Shown: one piece after another, positions 1-8,270 of the stretch
Layout: each line of letters opens with the position of its first letter
How positions within the stretch are numbered: position 1 is the stretch's first letter
Origin: JBGQAS01 sp964498605
GTDB lineage: Bacteria > Chloroflexota > Anaerolineae > Anaerolineales > Anaerolineaceae
DNA length: 45,265 nucleotides
Direction: 5' to 3'
Assembly (NCBI GenBank): GCA_964498605.1
Contig: CAZCHK010000016.1
Coordinates: 1-45,265, forward strand
The notes under the pieces: generated by a model
Database searches by the model: none
What the model was told of the DNA's origin: nothing
Seen by the model: only the letters and a program-made list of their open reading frames with translations
Position numbers and translations under genes: made by a program

Positions 1-39
1 GCAAACTTTTATATACTTAGGGCTAGAAAAGGAGAGCTC

Positions 40-444
40 ATGCAAACTGCTGCGCAAGTGCCTATCGCAACCCCCCCGACACCAATGAATGCGAAATCAA
101 ATCCCCTCGTGACGACCAGTTTCATCATCGGGTTGATCCTCGTCGTTCCGATGCTCTTCACGCTGATCGCTGGAATCATTGGTACAAGAGTGCATATAGA
201 AACTGGATTCCCGCTGATTTATATCCGCAGCCTGATCCTGTATCCCATGGGGATCACAGCGCTGATCGGCCTGTTCAGCGCTGTGATCGGTATCACGCGC
301 ATGAAGTTGACCCCCGGACCACACCCGTACGGCGTGGCTGTCGTCGGCTTCATGCTGTGCTTTGCCGGATTTTCCTATTTGCTGTTCGCGGTGATGAATG
401 GCTTTGGATCCTCTATCGGTAATTTGGTCCGGGTTCTTCAATAG
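40..444 (+). CDS. small multi-pass membrane protein, paralogue 1 of 3
   Basis: This 134-residue protein begins with about 20 proline/threonine-rich residues and then has roughly three hydrophobic segments (about 24-48, 63-88 and 97-122). The start follows a good SD (AAGGAGAG, 29-36). It is the first of three adjacent genes with the same plan: an MQT start, a Pro-rich leader, then a short L-(I/V)-T-x-(S/G)-F-I-x-(G/S) stretch opening the first membrane helix. The layout resembles the small DUF4190-type membrane proteins, but I cannot assign a family. The three genes are probably co-transcribed; the next one starts 14 nt after this stop. The function is unknown. Confidence 0.75.
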   Translation: MQTAAQVPIATPPTPMNAKSNPLVTTSFIIGLILVVPMLFTLIAGIIGTRVHIETGFPLIYIRSLILYPMGITALIGLFSAVIGITRMKLTPGPHPYGVAVVGFMLCFAGFSYLLFAVMNGFGSSIGNLVRVLQ

Positions 445-457
445 AAAGCAGGAAAAC

Positions 458-850
458 ATGCAAACCCCCACGCCATTCCCCCCATCCTATCCGCCGGCGC
501 ATCCTGCCTCCGGGAAAAATGGATTGATCACTTTTGGATTCATCTTAAGCCTGATTTCTTTCGCCCTGATCCTGATCCTGGCTGTCGTGCAAGGTTTCCT
601 GTATTCACCAATGCTTGCAACATTACGAGTGGGAAGGGAAGTATGGAACCTGATGACCTACCTGCCAGCCATCCTGGGTTTTATTGGAACGCTTGGCTTC
701 CTGTTCAGCCTGATCGGAACATTGAGCGAGCTCAGCAAAAGATCTCTGACCCAGCACTTTGCCGCCTTCACCGGGATGGGCATGGGATTTTTCAGCTTTT
801 TCATCATGATCGAATACGCCATCAAGACCATCCAACTACTGATTCGATGA
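458..850 (+). CDS. small multi-pass membrane protein, paralogue 2 of 3
   Basis: This 130-residue protein starts with MQTPTPFPP and a proline-rich cytoplasmic leader, followed by three or four hydrophobic segments. I chose the ATG at 458 because AGGA (450-453) precedes it at the right distance and because it restores the MQT start shared with both neighbours. A longer frame from 398 would overlap the upstream gene. The GLITFGFILSLISF segment aligns with GLITASFIIG in the third copy. It is a tandem-duplication product of unknown function. Confidence 0.75.
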   Translation: MQTPTPFPPSYPPAHPASGKNGLITFGFILSLISFALILILAVVQGFLYSPMLATLRVGREVWNLMTYLPAILGFIGTLGFLFSLIGTLSELSKRSLTQHFAAFTGMGMGFFSFFIMIEYAIKTIQLLIR

Positions 851-868
851 AACATTTACGGTATTCTC

Positions 869-898
869 CGGTCTCCATCTTTACGTTGATGGAGACCG
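869..898 (+). repeat. perfect inverted repeat between paralogues 2 and 3
   Basis: CGGTCTCCATC (869-879) and its exact reverse complement GATGGAGACCG (888-898) form an 11-bp stem with an 8-nt loop. No T-run follows, so it is not a standard intrinsic terminator. It may be an mRNA processing or stability element, or a Rho-dependent/attenuating hairpin between co-transcribed genes. Confidence 0.6.
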
Positions 899-950
899 TG
901 ACTTTCGTGCCAATGCGATATTTCGTGTAAATAGCACACAGGAGAAAACA

Positions 951-1358
951 ATGCAAACAACGCCACCACTACCCTCCACGCCTTCGCACCCTTATCAAAA
1001 CCCGCCGAAAAAATCCAACGGGCTGATCACCGCCAGTTTCATCATCGGCATCGTCCTTCTGGTGCTGAACCTGGTATACAGCAGTATCAACCCGTATCTG
1101 CTCCGATCTTTACTGGCGAGGAACCTGAAAACCTCAGCCATTGTCGTCATCACGATGACGATCAGCGTGTTCTTTGGATTCATCGGCCTGCTGGGTTTGC
1201 TGCTGGGCATTCTCGGTTTTCGGCAGTTGGTTCGCGGGCAACCTCCTATAAAATACTTCCTCGCAGTATCCGGAATCGCGCTGTGTTTTCATTCAGCCTT
1301 GAGCATTCTCGGAGTACTGGCGAACCTGATCAGCTCGTTTTTGTTCGAGATTATTTAG
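951..1358 (+). CDS. small multi-pass membrane protein, paralogue 3 of 3
   Basis: This 135-residue protein has the plan of the two upstream genes: an MQT start, a Pro-rich leader (TTPPLPSTPSHPYQNPP), then GLITASFIIGIVLLVLNLVY and two further hydrophobic segments (about 63-90 and 98-125). AGGAG (941-945) precedes the ATG. It is separated from paralogue 2 by 100 nt containing a perfect hairpin. The function is unknown. Three diverged copies in a row suggest an old local duplication rather than an assembly artefact, because the sequences differ clearly at the DNA level. Confidence 0.75.
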   Translation: MQTTPPLPSTPSHPYQNPPKKSNGLITASFIIGIVLLVLNLVYSSINPYLLRSLLARNLKTSAIVVITMTISVFFGFIGLLGLLLGILGFRQLVRGQPPIKYFLAVSGIALCFHSALSILGVLANLISSFLFEII

Positions 1359-1375
1359 GAAAAAGGGAGTCTTAC

Positions 1376-2140
1376 TTGAACCACACTTTGGATCTGCTGT
1401 TGCGGCGCCGCTCGGTGAGAAAATACTCCTCCCGGATTCCAACCCGGGAGGAACTGGAAACGGTCGTGCGTGCCGGTTTCCAGGCGCCGTTCTCTTACCA
1501 GCTGTGCAGCCTGCTCCTTAAAAGGGACGCGCGCAAGAATCCGTATCACGCCCCGCTGCTTTTTACGCTGTGCGTCGATTTCTTCAGGCACGAAGCGGTG
1601 ATGGAGAAACGCGGCTGGAAAATGGTCTCCAATGACCTGTCCATGCTTTTCTTTGGCATCCAGGATGTCTCGCTCGTAGCTGAGAATCTTGCCATCGCCG
1701 GCGAAAGTTTGGGCATGGGCAGCTGCCTACTCGGCGGAACCCCGTACCAGGCGGAAAGGATCGTCAAGCAGTACAGGCTTCCCCCGCGCGTGTTTCCCCT
1801 GGTCCAACTGACCATGGGTTATCCTGCTGAGGATTTTCCTCCCCGCCCGCGCTACCCGCTGGAGTTTTCTCTTTTTGAAGACGCTTATCCAGAATTCTCA
1901 GATAACCAGATCTCCGCGGCCATGCAGGTCATGGATGACGGATACCTCGCCCAGGGCTACTACAAAAAACAACGCATCAAGATCCCGCTGCAGGGGAAAC
2001 GCCCGGAATCGTACGACTTCAGCAATTACAGCTGGACAGAACACATTTCGCGCAAAGCGGGGCTGTGGCTGGACGATCCCAACGAGCTGATCATCCAGCT
2101 GGAAAAGTGCGGCATCTTCCTCATGCGCAAAAAAACCTGA
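1376..2140 (+). CDS. nitroreductase-family FMN oxidoreductase
   Basis: This 254-residue protein begins NHTLDLLLRRRSVRKYSS; the RRSVRKY motif near the N-terminus is the FMN-phosphate-binding signature of the nitroreductase fold. Further family features are the helix around GIQDVSLVAENLAIAGESLG and the LGMGSCLLGG segment. I chose the TTG at 1376 because AAAGGGAG lies at 1362-1369 and the family normally starts just before the RRS motif. An upstream ATG at 1283 would overlap the previous gene by 76 nt. The C-terminus (about 175-254) carries the extension seen in NfsA/FRP-like members. It probably catalyses NAD(P)H-dependent reduction of nitro compounds or quinones; the physiological substrate is unknown. 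Confidence 0.85.
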   Translation: MNHTLDLLLRRRSVRKYSSRIPTREELETVVRAGFQAPFSYQLCSLLLKRDARKNPYHAPLLFTLCVDFFRHEAVMEKRGWKMVSNDLSMLFFGIQDVSLVAENLAIAGESLGMGSCLLGGTPYQAERIVKQYRLPPRVFPLVQLTMGYPAEDFPPRPRYPLEFSLFEDAYPEFSDNQISAAMQVMDDGYLAQGYYKKQRIKIPLQGKRPESYDFSNYSWTEHISRKAGLWLDDPNELIIQLEKCGIFLMRKKT

Positions 2141-2147
2141 TCAAAGC

Positions 2148-3908
2148 TCACAGCAGTGTGCCGCCGTCTTCGGACATACGCTGTTGAACCGTGTACAGCC
2201 TTTTGTAAAGACCGTTCCTGGCGATCAGCTCCCGATGGCTGCCCATCTCCCTGATCCCCTTTCCCTCGAGCACAACGATCGTATCAGCGTTGCGCACGGT
2301 CGACAACCGGTGCGCGATGATGATCGTCGTTTTGCCCTTCATCAACCGCTCCAGCGCTTCCTGGATCTGCACTTCGGTCTCGGTATCCACGGAAGATGTC
2401 GCCTCGTCAAGGATGAGAATCGGCGCGTTCTTGAGGATCGCCCTGGCAATGGATATGCGCTGTTTCTGTCCCCCGGATAACTTGACGCCGCGCTCACCGA
2501 CCATCGTGTCGTACCCTTCCGGCAGCTGCAAAATGAACTCGTGGGCGTTGGCGGCGGCAGCAGCACTGATCATCTCGCGTTCATCCGCGTCAGGTTTTCC
2601 GAAGAGGATATTTTCCCGGACGGTACCGTAGAACAGGTACACATCCTGGAGCACCATGCTGATCTGCTGGCGCAGGGACTCCATCTCGATCTGGCGGATA
2701 TCGATTCCATCCAGCTCGATCGCTCCCTGCTGCTGCTCGTAAAACCTGGGGATCAGACTGACCAGCGTGGTTTTGCCGACCCCGGTGGGGCCGACCAGAG
2801 CGATGATCTTGTGCGCCGGGATGTCCAGGCTGACGCCCTCCAGTACATTTTCAGACGGGTTGTAGGCAAAAGTAAGGTTCTTGAACTCGATCCTGCCCGT
2901 GACATTTTCCGGAAGAGAGATATGCTTCTGCTGATCCTGAGCCTCCACGTTCTCATCCAGCACATCCGTAATGCGGTCTGCTCCAGCCAGCGCTCCCTGG
3001 ACATTTTCCCATGCACCGCTCAAGTTGCGTATGGGTTGATACAGTATCTCCAGGTACAGAAAGAATGCCACCAGGTCAGAGACGGGCATCTCCCCGTTGA
3101 AGGCGAGCAGTCCGCCAAAGAATATGACCACAAGCTGGCCCAGAGAGGATGAAAACTCGATGAAAGGCTGGAAGATCGCCATCAACCGCAGCGCTTTCAA
3201 CAATGCGTTCCGATAATTCTCAATTCTCACATCCACCCGTCTGGATTCTTCGGGTTCCCGCGTAAAAGCCTTGATCTCCTTGATCCCGGCGATATTCTCG
3301 TTGAGCAGGGCATTCAGGTCGCTGAGTGTCTTCTGGCGGAAGCGAAACGCTGGTCTGACAACCCTGGCGTAGATGCGCAGGGCGATCAGGATCAGTGGAA
3401 CCGGGATCAAAGCCAGCAGCAGCAGTTTCCAGTTGATAAAGACCAGGACAAGGATCACGCCAATGAGCGTCAGGATGTTGACGAAGACATCCGGAAGCGC
3501 ATGGGAGATCAGCTGTTCAAAAAGCTCGGCGTCGTTGGTGAGCTGGGACATCAACTCGCCAATCTGCTTGTTCTCGTAAAAACGCAGTGATAGGCGCTGC
3601 AGATGCTCATAGAGGTGCTTGCGCAGGCTGGCGACCACACCCCAGCCAGCGATGTGTGCCTGATAGGACCGAATAAACGTCAGGATGCCCCTGAGGATAA
3701 ATAATCCCAGGGCCCCCAATGCCAGGGCTGTCAGCAGGTCCAGGAACGCCGGGTTCTTTTCAATGGCTGAAACTTGGCTGATCAAAGTGCGAATGATCTG
3801 AGGAACAAGCAGCTGCACGCCAACGAGCAGGACCATGCTGAAGACTGTTAGAATGAGCTGCGGGGCAAATTTTCGCGTGTATCGGGTGATGAGCTGAAGA
3901 GGTTTCAC
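2148..3908 (-). CDS. ABC exporter, fused permease/ATPase half-transporter
   Basis: This 586-residue protein has an N-terminal six-helix exporter domain (about 15-310) fused to a C-terminal ATPase. Visible motifs are Walker A GPTGVGKTT (about 370), signature LSGGQKQR (about 476), Walker B ILILDEATS (about 495) and H-loop IAHRLSTV (about 527). It therefore belongs to the MsbA/LmrA/BmrA type and should act as a homodimer exporting lipid, drug or peptide; the substrate cannot be told. I chose the GTG at 3908 because AAAGGA precedes it by 6 nt and MKPLQLITRYTRKF is a typical N-terminus. An in-frame start at 3995 would add 29 polar residues. It converges with the nitroreductase gene, whose stop is 7 nt away. 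Confidence 0.92.
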   Translation of the reverse strand: MKPLQLITRYTRKFAPQLILTVFSMVLLVGVQLLVPQIIRTLISQVSAIEKNPAFLDLLTALALGALGLFILRGILTFIRSYQAHIAGWGVVASLRKHLYEHLQRLSLRFYENKQIGELMSQLTNDAELFEQLISHALPDVFVNILTLIGVILVLVFINWKLLLLALIPVPLILIALRIYARVVRPAFRFRQKTLSDLNALLNENIAGIKEIKAFTREPEESRRVDVRIENYRNALLKALRLMAIFQPFIEFSSSLGQLVVIFFGGLLAFNGEMPVSDLVAFFLYLEILYQPIRNLSGAWENVQGALAGADRITDVLDENVEAQDQQKHISLPENVTGRIEFKNLTFAYNPSENVLEGVSLDIPAHKIIALVGPTGVGKTTLVSLIPRFYEQQQGAIELDGIDIRQIEMESLRQQISMVLQDVYLFYGTVRENILFGKPDADEREMISAAAAANAHEFILQLPEGYDTMVGERGVKLSGGQKQRISIARAILKNAPILILDEATSSVDTETEVQIQEALERLMKGKTTIIIAHRLSTVRNADTIVVLEGKGIREMGSHRELIARNGLYKRLYTVQQRMSEDGGTLL

Positions 3909-4072
3909 GAACTGTCCTTTTTTCGTTTTTATTCTACCTTCTTTGCGCCGATCCTTCGTGTAACGATTATCACATAATTGCGTGCGGATTCTCAATTGTT
4001 CATATTAAGAATGAGCAACTGGTGCGTGAACAAGGATGGCGGAATAGTTGAGCATTTGATGGTTTAAGAATG

Positions 4073-4078
4073 TATACT
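4073..4078 (+). promoter_or_regulatory. -10 element for the WD40 lipoprotein gene
   Basis: TATACT lies 31 nt before the ATG at 4110 and is directly preceded by TG. A TTGAGC at 4048-4053 is a possible -35 but its spacing of 19 is long. A good SD (GGAG) follows before the start. This is a sequence-only call. Confidence 0.4.
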
Positions 4079-4109
4079 CTTAATCAATCAGAAACAGAAG
4101 GAGTGGAAA

Positions 4110-5264
4110 ATGACCAGGATCGCGAAATACTTTTGTGCTGTTCTGATAATGTCAGGAGCGATTGCCCTGACTGCCTGTGCGCGGCCACCCGGGCGGAATG
4201 AGCTTCCCAGCCTGAACAAGCCCACATGGACAATGAATGTGCGCCCTTCCCAGGCACCCCCGCAGAAAAAAATCACTCCAACAGCTCGTCCTACCATGAC
4301 GCCCATAAGCCCAACGAGCACAAGTGGTGTCGATCAATCACAACCCGATCTGACCCATCGTTCAGAGATCTTTGGTCATGATTATGCGGAAGAAGGCCAG
4401 GCAGTGTACAGCGCGTTTGTTACCAGAGATGGCCGGCATCTGCTGGTCACGTTGGAAGATTATTACGCAGAAATTATCGAACTGGAATCAAAGCGGAGAA
4501 CCCAAGCCCGGCTAGGCTGTGAGTTATTCTGGCCGGATGTCGTTGCCATCGATATTCAGGAGAGCGCGTGGATGCTCTGCTCGGATTATTCCGACGGCGT
4601 GGAATTCCAGGTGTGGAAGCTGGATGCGGGCAGCGAGCAGGCGAAGATGATCTCGGCGGTGCGACATGACCCGCTGTTGACGGCGACCGCGCTGGCTTTC
4701 TCCCCGGATGGGCAGTACTTCGCCTTGGGCTTTCACAACGGGGAAGTGCATATCTACAAATCCAGCAGTGGAAACCTGCTCAGGCAAATACACGCGCACA
4801 TTGACAATGTCACCTCCATGGCTTTCTCACCGGACAGCAGGTACCTGTTGACGGATTCCTGGAGCTTTGACTTTGAGACATACGTGTACGATGTTCAATC
4901 AGGTCAAAAAATCGCAACGCTCATTTCGGAAGGTGTCGGCAGTCCGAACACGCAATCCGTGTGGTTCTCCCCGGATGGAAGCCTGGCTGCCGGCATGTCC
5001 ACAACCGGCTTGGAGGTTTTTTCAACCTCAAGCTGGACTCAGCTATACAGCCTGCCCTCCCGCTACTGGGGCTGGCTAGGATGCGATAACAAGACATGGT
5101 TTGACGCCGCGAATGCTTCCCAGGTGGACATATACGCTTTAAATTCTGGAGAGCTCCTGATGACCGTTCCAACCTACCAGCTATTCTGCCTGGCCGACCA
5201 ACAGGCCGCCTATGTGGAGTTTGATGCTGATAAAATCACGTTGTACGCGCTGTCGCTGTATTGA
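4110..5264 (+). CDS. lipoprotein with WD40/beta-propeller-like repeats
   Basis: This 384-residue protein has a lipoprotein signal peptide (hydrophobic 7-21, lipobox LTAC with Cys at about 23). A proline/threonine-rich linker (about 25-72) precedes a probable beta-propeller. WD40-like blades are clearest at about 190-275: ALAFSPDGQYFALGFHNGEV and MAFSPDSRYLLTDSW each follow the AFSPDG-type consensus, and a third (VWFSPDGSLAAG) follows at about 290. It should be anchored on the outer face of the membrane and act as a binding scaffold; no catalytic motif was seen. AAGGAG sits just before the start. It lies divergently to the ABC exporter, with 201 nt between them. Confidence 0.8.
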   Translation: MTRIAKYFCAVLIMSGAIALTACARPPGRNELPSLNKPTWTMNVRPSQAPPQKKITPTARPTMTPISPTSTSGVDQSQPDLTHRSEIFGHDYAEEGQAVYSAFVTRDGRHLLVTLEDYYAEIIELESKRRTQARLGCELFWPDVVAIDIQESAWMLCSDYSDGVEFQVWKLDAGSEQAKMISAVRHDPLLTATALAFSPDGQYFALGFHNGEVHIYKSSSGNLLRQIHAHIDNVTSMAFSPDSRYLLTDSWSFDFETYVYDVQSGQKIATLISEGVGSPNTQSVWFSPDGSLAAGMSTTGLEVFSTSSWTQLYSLPSRYWGWLGCDNKTWFDAANASQVDIYALNSGELLMTVPTYQLFCLADQQAAYVEFDADKITLYALSLY

Positions 5265-5290
5265 GCGAATGTGAAAACCTATTGAAGGTG

Positions 5291-5326
5291 ACAGGATAAC
5301 TCCAAGGGTGATGTACTTAATCCTGT
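5291..5326. repeat. inverted repeat between convergent genes
   Basis: ACAGGAT (5291-5297) and ATCCTGT (5320-5326) are exact reverse complements, separated by 22 nt and lying between the convergent stops of the WD40 lipoprotein and the flippase-like gene. No T-run follows on either strand, so its role as a terminator is uncertain. Confidence 0.35.
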
Positions 5327-5335
5327 GCAGGGCAA

Positions 5336-6379
5336 TCAATCCAGGGGGGGGTCCTTCATCACACTTTCCCTGGCTTTCCGGATGCCAAAGCCATTCCAGA
5401 ACAGGAAAATCGCCCCGACGAGAGTGATCGGCAGCCAGAGCGTGACATGCAAAATGAGGATAAAACCAGTCGCAATATCAGCCGCAATTCGGTAAGCACT
5501 GACCAGGGTTTTTCCGGCCAGCTCGAATGTCCCAAAATAACCCGGGGCAGCCGGAATCAAAGTGAACAGGTTGATCGCTCCATTCAACATCATCAGGGCA
5601 TAAAAGCTGAGATCCAGAGAGAACGCCTGCGCGACCAGCCAGTATGTGCAGGTTTCCACCAGCCAGATCACGATCGTCGTCAGCAGCACCAGCGCCGCCT
5701 CCTTTGGGGAGCGCAGGCTTTCCAACCCTTTGATGAGTTTTGAGAACACTTCAGCAGCTTTTCCCCGCCACTTTGCAGGCAGGATTTTTTTTTCAACCCA
5801 CTGGAATATCTTTTGAGTGAGGCCTGGCAGCAGCACCAGCAGTACCAAAAAAATCAGGACCAGGGAAAAAATTACCGTTAGAACCACCGCCCATCGCGTG
5901 ATCAGATCGACATCCCCCCCAATCAAAGACGTCAACAACGGAAAGGTAAAAAACACAAACGCCAAAACAACGATGCCATCGAATATTCTTTCGACCACGA
6001 TGGTCATGAATGAGGACGATATGGGGTAATCCTCCCTCTCCTTGAGAATGTAGGCACGCAGGATTTCCCCTGCCCTGGCGGGATATACATTATTCCCCAT
6101 GTAACCAATACAAATGATTGGAAATAGCTTGGATAACGATATTCTTTTTATCGGCTTGAGAAGAATTCGCCAGCGAAGTGTTCTGATCCAAACCGCGCAA
6201 AAATAGACAGCAACAGCGGGCATGATCCATGCGTACTTCGCACCTGCCAATACCGCGAAGATCTGAGCAATGTCCAGCTCTCTTAAAGTCCAAATCAAGA
6301 GGCCGATTGAAAATATCGATACCAACCACCGCAACCAGGTTTTCCAATTTAATTTCATGATTGAAAAATATTTTATCAT
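5336..6379 (-). CDS. lysylphosphatidylglycerol synthase TM-region/flippase-like protein (UPF0104)
   Basis: This 347-residue polytopic membrane protein has about eight hydrophobic segments. Motifs such as LRWRILL after the second helix, YMGNNVYPARAGEILRAYI (about 92-110) and ERIFDGIVVLAF are typical of the UPF0104 / LPG-synthase transmembrane-region family. The C-terminal LPG synthase catalytic domain is absent, so it is a stand-alone membrane domain, possibly a flippase for a lipid or a lipid-linked glycan. The ATG at 6379 was chosen because an AGGA precedes it by 9 nt on the minus strand; MKLNWKTW (6358) is an alternative. It is transcribed divergently from the deoxynucleoside kinase gene. 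Confidence 0.85.
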   Translation of the reverse strand: MIKYFSIMKLNWKTWLRWLVSIFSIGLLIWTLRELDIAQIFAVLAGAKYAWIMPAVAVYFCAVWIRTLRWRILLKPIKRISLSKLFPIICIGYMGNNVYPARAGEILRAYILKEREDYPISSSFMTIVVERIFDGIVVLAFVFFTFPLLTSLIGGDVDLITRWAVVLTVIFSLVLIFLVLLVLLPGLTQKIFQWVEKKILPAKWRGKAAEVFSKLIKGLESLRSPKEAALVLLTTIVIWLVETCTYWLVAQAFSLDLSFYALMMLNGAINLFTLIPAAPGYFGTFELAGKTLVSAYRIAADIATGFILILHVTLWLPITLVGAIFLFWNGFGIRKARESVMKDPPLD

Positions 6380-6394
6380 GGCTGCATCCTGGCG

Positions 6395-6424
6395 TTGCTT
6401 TCTACGCGTACTTTCTGGCATAAT
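6395..6424 (+). promoter_or_regulatory. promoter for deoxynucleoside kinase
   Basis: TTGCTT (6395-6400) and CATAAT (6419-6424) are spaced by 18 nt, and a TG at 6416-6417 gives an extended -10 (TGGCATAAT). The start codon at 6451 follows an SD (GGAGG). Confidence 0.5.
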
Positions 6425-6450
6425 AAGGATAAAGCAAACTGGAGGAATTC

Positions 6451-7092
6451 ATGCCCAAGAGAATGATCCTTGTCGCTGGTAACATTGGCTCGGGTAAGAC
6501 CTCGCTCACGGAAAAGATCGGTGAACGCATGGGGTGGATCACGGCTTATGAGTCCGTGGTGGACAACCCATATCTCGCGGATTTTTACGCGGACATGAAA
6601 AAATGGTCGTTCCACCTTCAGGTCTTCTTCCTCGGCCATCGAGCGCAGCAGCACCTGGATATGTGGATCAATCCGCGTTCGGCAATTATCGACCGGAGTA
6701 TTTATGAGGACGCGTTCATATTCGCCAGGGCTTTGCATCACCTGGGAAACATCTCTGACCGCGATTACTCGACCTATCAAAAGACATTTGAAATGGTGGT
6801 CAAGAACCTTCCGATTCCCTCACTGCTCGTTTACCTCAAAGCGCCCGTGGCGATTCTTTTGGAGCGTATCCGTACGCGAGGCCGTGGAATGGAATCAGGG
6901 ATCACGGCAGATTATCTGGCGCTTCTGGAATCATATTATGAAGATTGGTTAAAGATGTTCGATCTGTGCCCCGTGTTGACGCTGCGCACGGATAACCTTG
7001 ATTTTGTGCATAAAACTGCTCACATGGATACCGTTATCAAGGCCATCAAATCCAAATTGGCTGGCAAGGAAGAAATCATATTTGAAAAATGA
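6451..7092 (+). CDS. deoxynucleoside kinase (dGK/dAK family)
   Basis: This 213-residue cytoplasmic enzyme should phosphorylate a deoxynucleoside (dA, dG or dC type) to its 5'-monophosphate for nucleotide salvage. The P-loop GNIGSGKT is at residues 10-17. The DRSIYEDAFIFA block corresponds to the family's (E/D)RS motif that contacts the substrate sugar, and the RIRTRGRGME segment supplies the LID arginines. The length fits the family, and GGAGG precedes the ATG. Specificity cannot be read from the sequence. It stands apart from the two TMK-like proteins at 22.8-24.3 kb, which belong to a different P-loop family. Confidence 0.9.
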   Translation: MPKRMILVAGNIGSGKTSLTEKIGERMGWITAYESVVDNPYLADFYADMKKWSFHLQVFFLGHRAQQHLDMWINPRSAIIDRSIYEDAFIFARALHHLGNISDRDYSTYQKTFEMVVKNLPIPSLLVYLKAPVAILLERIRTRGRGMESGITADYLALLESYYEDWLKMFDLCPVLTLRTDNLDFVHKTAHMDTVIKAIKSKLAGKEEIIFEK

Positions 7093-7102
7093 CACCATCC
7101 GC

Positions 7103-7130
7103 TGAAACAATCGGCGGCTTTTTGCGTATA
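7103..7130 (+). promoter_or_regulatory. ECF-type promoter upstream of the sigma factor gene
   Basis: TGAAAC (7103-7108) and CGTATA (7125-7130) are separated by exactly 16 nt. This matches the known ECF sigma consensus TGAAAC-N16-CGTA (Bacillus SigW type). It lies 30 nt upstream of the ECF sigma gene's GTG start, which suggests autoregulation. A sigma-70 -10 (TATACT, 7127-7132) overlaps it, so the site could serve either holoenzyme. Confidence 0.6.
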
Positions 7131-7159
7131 CTGATATAGAAACACTGATAGGAGCTTGC

Positions 7160-7750
7160 GTGGACCTGGCAGAAATCGAGTGGTTGAAGTTAGCCAGAGA
7201 AAAAAACGAGGAAGCCTTCGTGCATTTGGTGGAGCTGTACCAGACGCCGGTCTATAATATGTGTTTCCGCATGCTTGGCAACTCGATGGAAGCTGAGGAC
7301 GCATCACAGGAAGCTTTCTGGCGAGCTTTTCAGGCCATTGATCGCTATGACCCCCAACGCTCATTCATCACCTGGCTTCTTTCCATCGCCGCCCATCACT
7401 GTATTGACCTGTCAAGAAAGAAAAGGCTTCCCCTGCTCGATGTAGATCTTTTGACCGATCTGGACGCTCCAGATCCCTCTCCCACCCCGGAAGTCGAGGT
7501 CACGCGCAGGCAGGATAAAGAGAAAGTAATGGAAAAACTGAAAGAACTGCATGAAGTCGACAGGACAATCGTTGTTCTTCGATATTGGAACGATATGTCA
7601 GAAGAGGAAATCTCAGCCACGGTCTCCCTATCTGTTCCCGCCGTTAAAAGCAGGCTGCATCGCGCCCGGAAACAATTAGCACAGCTATGGATGCAAGACG
7701 AATCAAGCCAAACATCCAAAAGGAGCATTCATGAAGCACTCGTATTATGA
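7160..7750 (+). CDS. ECF (group IV) RNA polymerase sigma factor
   Basis: This 196-residue protein has only sigma regions 2 and 4. Region 2 includes MCFRMLGNSMEAEDASQEAF (about 34-53) and the following RAFQAIDRYDPQRSFITWL core. Region 4 includes VVLRYWNDMSEEEISATVSL and a helix-turn-helix ending VPAVKSRLHRARKQL (about 153-167). The GTG at 7160 follows TAGGAG. It overlaps the anti-sigma gene by 20 nt, the usual arrangement for a co-transcribed, translationally coupled sigma/anti-sigma pair. It probably recognises its own promoter at 7103-7130. The stimulus is unknown; the membrane-bound partner points to an envelope signal. Confidence 0.93.
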   Translation: MDLAEIEWLKLAREKNEEAFVHLVELYQTPVYNMCFRMLGNSMEAEDASQEAFWRAFQAIDRYDPQRSFITWLLSIAAHHCIDLSRKKRLPLLDVDLLTDLDAPDPSPTPEVEVTRRQDKEKVMEKLKELHEVDRTIVVLRYWNDMSEEEISATVSLSVPAVKSRLHRARKQLAQLWMQDESSQTSKRSIHEALVL

Positions 7751-8270
7751 ACAACTGATCTTCAGCGAGAGTGATCTAAGCTCATCGGAAATAAACACTT
7801 TACATGCACACATGTCCGACTGCCAAAGGTGTCAAAAGCTATCGGAAGCATGGAACAAAATTTCCCCATCGCTATTGAAGCCTGAAATGGTTTCTCCGAA
7901 AGCTGGTTTCTCGTCACGCTGGCTGGCTTCACTTCAGCAGAGGGCTGACGCACAAAAAAAGCGCTCAATACAGGCAGCTATCTGGAGCATGGCCGGTACG
8001 GCAATGCTATGCCTGATCGTTTTTCTGGGAATTAATCTCAACGCGGGCAGCGCGTCGAGATTCTTCGATCGAGCCGCGGACTTCTCTCGCAACGCGCAGC
8101 AATTTTCCACTCAGATCAGGAACTTGTTTTACATCGCGGTGAACAAAACTCCACCTTTCATCTGGGTGCTGTTGCTGGTGGCCTTTCTTGGTTGGATTGC
8201 CATTGGCTGTGTTATCTGGTACTTCATCAAGAAGAACAAGGCAAAGGTTCAATATGAGACGAGTCGTTAG
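7731..8270 (+). CDS. membrane-anchored zinc-finger anti-sigma factor
   Basis: This 179-residue protein has an N-terminal H-x3-C-x2-C motif (HMSDCQRC, about 27-34), typical of ZAS-type anti-sigma domains. Two hydrophobic segments follow, at about 85-105 (AGTAMLCLIVFLGI) and 146-168 (FIWVLLLVAFLGWIAIGCVI). The start has a strong SD (AAAGGAG, 7719-7725) and lies inside the end of the sigma gene. It should hold the ECF sigma factor at the membrane until a signal releases it. The charged tail after the last helix (KKNKAK) suggests a cytoplasmic C-terminus. The next gene begins inside the 3' end of this one. Confidence 0.85.
   Translation: MKHSYYEQLIFSESDLSSSEINTLHAHMSDCQRCQKLSEAWNKISPSLLKPEMVSPKAGFSSRWLASLQQRADAQKKRSIQAAIWSMAGTAMLCLIVFLGINLNAGSASRFFDRAADFSRNAQQFSTQIRNLFYIAVNKTPPFIWVLLLVAFLGWIAIGCVIWYFIKKNKAKVQYETSR

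Noticed and set aside
2541..3152. A 203-codon frame opposite to the ABC exporter
   Set aside because: It is antisense to conserved ATPase and permease coding sequence, with no SD and no recognisable domain.
7096..7125. A terminator after the deoxynucleoside kinase gene (CCGC...GCGG then CTTTTT)
   Set aside because: The stem has only 4 bp with an 11-nt loop and overlaps the ECF promoter, which explains the sequence better.
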